Assembly (NCBI RefSeq): GCF_000004195.4
Contig: NC_030679.2
Location: 15,308,712 to 15,372,711 of the forward strand
Reading direction: 5' to 3'
Source: Xenopus tropicalis
Taxonomy: Eukaryota > Chordata > Amphibia > Anura > Pipidae
DNA: 64,000 bases
Shown here: piece by piece, positions 60,337 through 64,000 of the stretch
Numbering within the stretch: position 1 is the first letter of the stretch
Layout: every line of letters starts with the position of its first letter
The notes under the pieces: model-generated
Databases searched by the model: none
Seen by the model: only the letters and a program-made list of their open reading frames with translations
Told to the model about the DNA's origin: nothing
Program-made: the position numbers and the translations under genes

Positions 60337-61688
60337 ATATAAAATCAGTATTAAAATCAGCGTAGGTAAATGGTTTAGAAACACAATTCTAGAGGATAAG
60401 GGGCCCGTGGTAATACTGGAAGTTTAGGGAGAAAAATGACCCCTTCAGGTCAATAACAGCTGGGGTACATTACTCTGAACACGCCTGGTGGATGTAATCA
60501 GTATAAATATTTAACAGTTATTATATTTTTACCACATTTTGTTACCAAATGGTCCCTGTGATGTTTTGGACCCAGAGCAAATGCCCATAGCTAGAAGCAT
60601 TCACAAGCCAATGTCATGCTTGACACCTCAGTGTGTGATTTGATGCATAGGGGCCATAGGTCACAATTTGTGTGACCCACCTTTGAGTTTTATCACCTGT
60701 GTAAAGTGTGTGTTGTGTTGTGGGGGTTGAGTTAAAGTATGGGTGATAATACACTGTGCTAAGGAATTCCCTGGTCCTAAGATAATCCAGGTGCAGAACT
60801 ATAAATATAACAAAATGAGAATAGGGATTCAGGTGTGGGAATAAAGAAGGGAGGAATGTGTTAACAACACACACATATATAATAACATCAAAGGGCTCAT
60901 TTACTAATCCCACAGTACAAGAGCCCTAAGGGGAGCAAGAAGGGAAGCAAAAATTGCATCCATTAGGACCAGGGTCTTTTATATATACATAATATACATA
61001 TGTATACAGTATATATATATGGGCCAGGTTCCAGGAAGGCCACCTCCCATAGACACTATTATAAGTAAATAATAAATTATTTAATTTTTTTCTGCTTCAG
61101 TATTGGAATTTACAGTCACAGCCAGCAGGCCGGCGCCATTTTTTTGAACAATGTTATAAAGGCAAAGCTTTGTATCCCCCCTAAATCTTATGCATTTGCC
61201 ATTGAGGAGATATCTGTCTGGGAAGTGCTGAATGGAAAGTTAAAGTAATTGTAATTAAAAATCTGAGCTGTCAATCATATATTGCCTGCCCTGCCACGGT
61301 ATGGATAATTTAATTAAAAAATGATTTTGGTTTCATGTTTAAGTTTTAAAGGACTTTTATTATACAGATTTTTAATGTGTGGGTGACAGGTCCCCTTTAA
61401 GATATGGAGATCCAAATTATGGAAAGATCCAGGTCCTGAGCATTCAGGATAACAGGTCCCATAACTGTATTTGCACCAATGGGATTTGCTGCTCTTTGCA
61501 CCTCATGGTGCTTGCAGAATGCTAGAAACACAGTATTCATGGTAAAGGTTTTGTCTTGCAGTCTAAATATGCACATTTCCGCCAGTGCTTCAAGTGTCTC
61601 CTGCAAAGTGCAGACCACTGAGACTTCTGCAGCTACAGTGGTAGCGCCCCTTTTAGACCAGCTAAAACAGAAGGGCCAGCCATTAAAT
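60337..61688. other. non-coding stretch with MITE ends
   Basis: About 61325-61400 is a T2-like MITE end ('gggtgacaggtcccctttaa') that recurs near 18137. It is followed at about 61400-61470 by an end of the 'gttatccagaa' MITE family ('ggataacaggtcccat'). A (TA)n-like run lies at about 60978-61020. Confidence 0.6.
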
Positions 61689-61854
61689 CAGAGGTGGGCA
61701 AATTTTTTGGCTCAGGGGCCACATTGACTTACAGATGGGCTGGGCCAGCATTACGCCGTTTCTGCTCGTCAGTCCCCCAGTCTCACGTGATGAGACTTGC
61801 AGAGTCAGCGGGCAGGATTAAAAAGACCAATGGGCCGTAGTTTGTTCACCCCTG
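61689..61854. mobile_element. hAT-type MITE (CAGAGGTGGGCAAA termini) with perfect TSD
   Basis: The ends cagaggtgggcaaa and 'tttgttcacccctg' are inverted repeats with mismatches. An exact 8-bp duplication, cattaaat, lies at 61681-61688 and 61855-61862. 166 bp, non-coding. Confidence 0.92.
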
Positions 61855-61862
61855 CATTAAAT

Positions 61863-62777
61863 AAAGACAGAACTTATTTATAGCCTTAAACTGTTTTATG
61901 TAACCCTTCACCACACTCAAAACCACAAATAATAACAGATTTGTGTGTCTCCGTGAGTTCAGTGCTTTCTGCCTGCGAGCCAACGTGCATCACATGAGCC
62001 CATTAAAGCAGACAATCATGGGATGCTCGTGGGTTACAGAGGAATGTCCATGCCAGGTGGAAAAAATATTTTGATTTCCACTGCAGCTGTTTCTTCATTC
62101 CAACGTCCCTCTTTTTATCTGGAGAGCAAAATGGTCGAAATATATTCATTGGCTGCTACTGTGGCCCTTGTCACTTCTACTTCCCTATTTAACGTTAGTT
62201 CCTCTGTTAGTTAAATAGAGAAGGTTTAGCAAGAAGTTAAAAGCTTGTGTACTTTTAATTTATGGGAGCTGGAGTTGACGTCACAATGGACCATATGGGA
62301 GCTTGTTATGACAGGGCGGGACATTAGCCCCAACCATAATCATACATTTAGCTTTCTCCCATTACCACTTTGTGGTTGTACGGCCAGTCTGCATAACACA
62401 CACCAGCTCCTCATTCCTCAAATATCTTCTCTAGCTTCCTAGACATACCGGGGAATTCAAGAGCAACGGAATCTCCCAGGGTTGAATATAGCAGAACTTG
62501 GGTGGCTGAAAATAAAAGGCAAGTAAAATATACTTTTTCAGCAATATGGTCAAGACGTGAAAATAAACACACCAATGCCTGGGTGGAAATGGAGGGGTAA
62601 GACAGCACAGTACAATTTTGGCAATTTTCTAATGCTGGGCTACCTGCAGCAACACAGTTGTTGTTGTACTACAACTCTCAGTACCTTCAACAGCCTTCAA
62701 CTGAGAAAATATACATTTTAATACAAGAATATTTTCCCATGACGCATATGGCAAATGATATGCTTCTATTCTGTATT
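61863..62777. other. non-coding stretch
   Basis: No gene or clear repeat was recognised. Confidence 0.5.
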
Positions 62778-63400
62778 CTGTGTAACTTAGCAGCCTTGTG
62801 TCTATTTATGGTCACAGAACTCCTCAATGACTTCTAAAATCCTTATAATTTACAGTAGGGGGTACATTATCCCTTATAATACATGAGTGATACTCAGAGT
62901 TCCCTGTATAACTCAGCCTGCAGCCTTGTGCCTTTATATGGTCACAGAACCCCTCAATGACTTCTAAAATCCTTATCATTTACAGTAGGGGGTACATTAT
63001 CCCTTATAATACATGAGTGATACTCAGAGTTCCCTGTATAACTCAGCCTGCAGCCTTGTGCCTTTATATGGTCACAGAACCCCTCAATGACTTCTAAAAT
63101 CCTTATCATTTACAGTAGGGGGTACATTATCCCTTATAATACATGAGTGATACTCAGAGTTCCCTGTATAACTCAGCCTGCAGCCTTGTGCCTTTATATG
63201 GTCACAGAACCCCTCAGTGACTTCTAATATCCTTATCATTTACAATAGGGGGTACATTATCCCTTATAATACATGAGTGATACTCAGAGTTCCCTGTATA
63301 ACTCAGTCTGCAGCCTTGGGCCTTTAAATAATCACAGAACCCCTCTGACGTCTTATAATTTACAGTAGGGGTACAGTATCCTCTATATAATAAATTAAAG
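62778..63400. repeat. 130-bp tandem repeat, about 4.6 copies
   Basis: The anchor 'tatggtcacagaac' lies at 62807, 62937, 63067 and 63197, with a diverged form at 63327, an exact 130-bp period. The two central units are practically identical, so the array expanded recently. Short minus-strand frames here are repeat translation. Confidence 0.95.
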
Positions 63401-64000
63401 CCATGAATAATATACAATATTTGTATATAAAATATATCTTTATAAACTGCAATGTTATCGCGTATAATTGGTACTTGATTCATTAAAACGTGTATTGTAA
63501 TACAGTACATAGTATAAACTTAACTGTAAAATATAAGGATATTAGAAGGCACCTTGGCATTTCATGACCTGTATAAAATCCCTTGGCCCACAGCCTCATA
63601 GAATTTTCTTTGGAAGCTGAGCCCAAATCTTTTATGGAAAGTACAAAGAAAGTGCTTTGGCACAATCCATTGGGGTTAAGTGAAAATTCATTTCCACCCG
63701 GCATTCTTCCTACTCCAATTTCCAACTCCTACACCGCCACCCCCTCCCCTCAGTAATCCCTCCAAAATGAGCTATTTAGTCTACATTGTGGGCCCCTTTT
63801 GTCACCAGAACAGAAAATGTCTTTAAATAAAAAATAAAAAAAGCAGTCTGTCTTATTTTAAAGTGTTCCTATTCTTTAGAAAGCAGAAAAGGCAGCATCC
63901 AATAGGGTTTCCTGCAGAACACAGAGCTTTGAACCTTCACATCAAACAAACTGTGGGATGGAGCCAGCTAGAACATCTGGATGCGAGCTTGAATGCTGCT
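63401..64000. other. non-coding stretch
   Basis: No feature was recognised. Confidence 0.5.

Overview
The window is vertebrate nuclear DNA that is almost entirely non-coding for the host. It is AT-rich, densely packed with miniature inverted-repeat transposable elements (MITEs), and lacks bacterial-style gene packing. Several repeat types are ones I recognise from Xenopus: TTAA-bounded T2-type MITEs, the TAGTGATGAGCGAA family, foldback MITEs with a 'gttatccagaa' motif, and CR1, Penelope and LTR retroelements. A Xenopus frog is therefore the best guess; the species is not decided here.

Layout. 1-8.6 kb holds scattered MITEs, three tandem repeats and a pair of nested hAT-type MITEs (5403-6159), plus a perfect hAT MITE at 7947-8234. 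A single candidate host coding exon lies on the minus strand at 8816-8965, with good splice signals, so much of the window may be intron of an unidentified minus-strand gene. An endogenous retrovirus fills 9179-17608. It has 533-bp LTRs with one mismatch, a 5-bp target duplication GAGCC and a tRNA-Leu-type primer site, yet its interior is badly decayed and carries a Penelope-like insertion that is a 359-bp perfect inverted repeat. 17.6-33 kb is repeat-dotted intergenic or intronic sequence. 33170-38847 looks like one large TTAA-bounded DNA transposon that has swollen around about ten copies of a ~384-bp satellite. 42.8-43.4 kb is a second Penelope-like fragment with a GIY-YIG endonuclease region. 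45.0-45.5 kb is a LINE 3' end, and 48.2-48.7 kb is a candidate conserved regulatory element.

The only intact protein-coding locus is a CR1 LINE at about 55.9-60.3 kb. ORF1 (zinc-finger-like cysteines, coiled coil, SGNH esterase) and ORF2 (endonuclease plus reverse transcriptase) are both open. ORF2 lies in the -1 frame relative to ORF1. The last bases of ORF1 before its TAG are TTTAAAC, a canonical -1 ribosomal slippery heptamer, and ORF2 has no ATG for its first 77 codons. A G-rich tract follows. This suggests ORF2 is made by programmed -1 frameshifting, and it is the strongest candidate here for an undescribed mechanism.

No tRNA, rRNA, CRISPR or host multi-exon gene was recognised. All repeat-family names rest on motif recognition by eye, not database searches.
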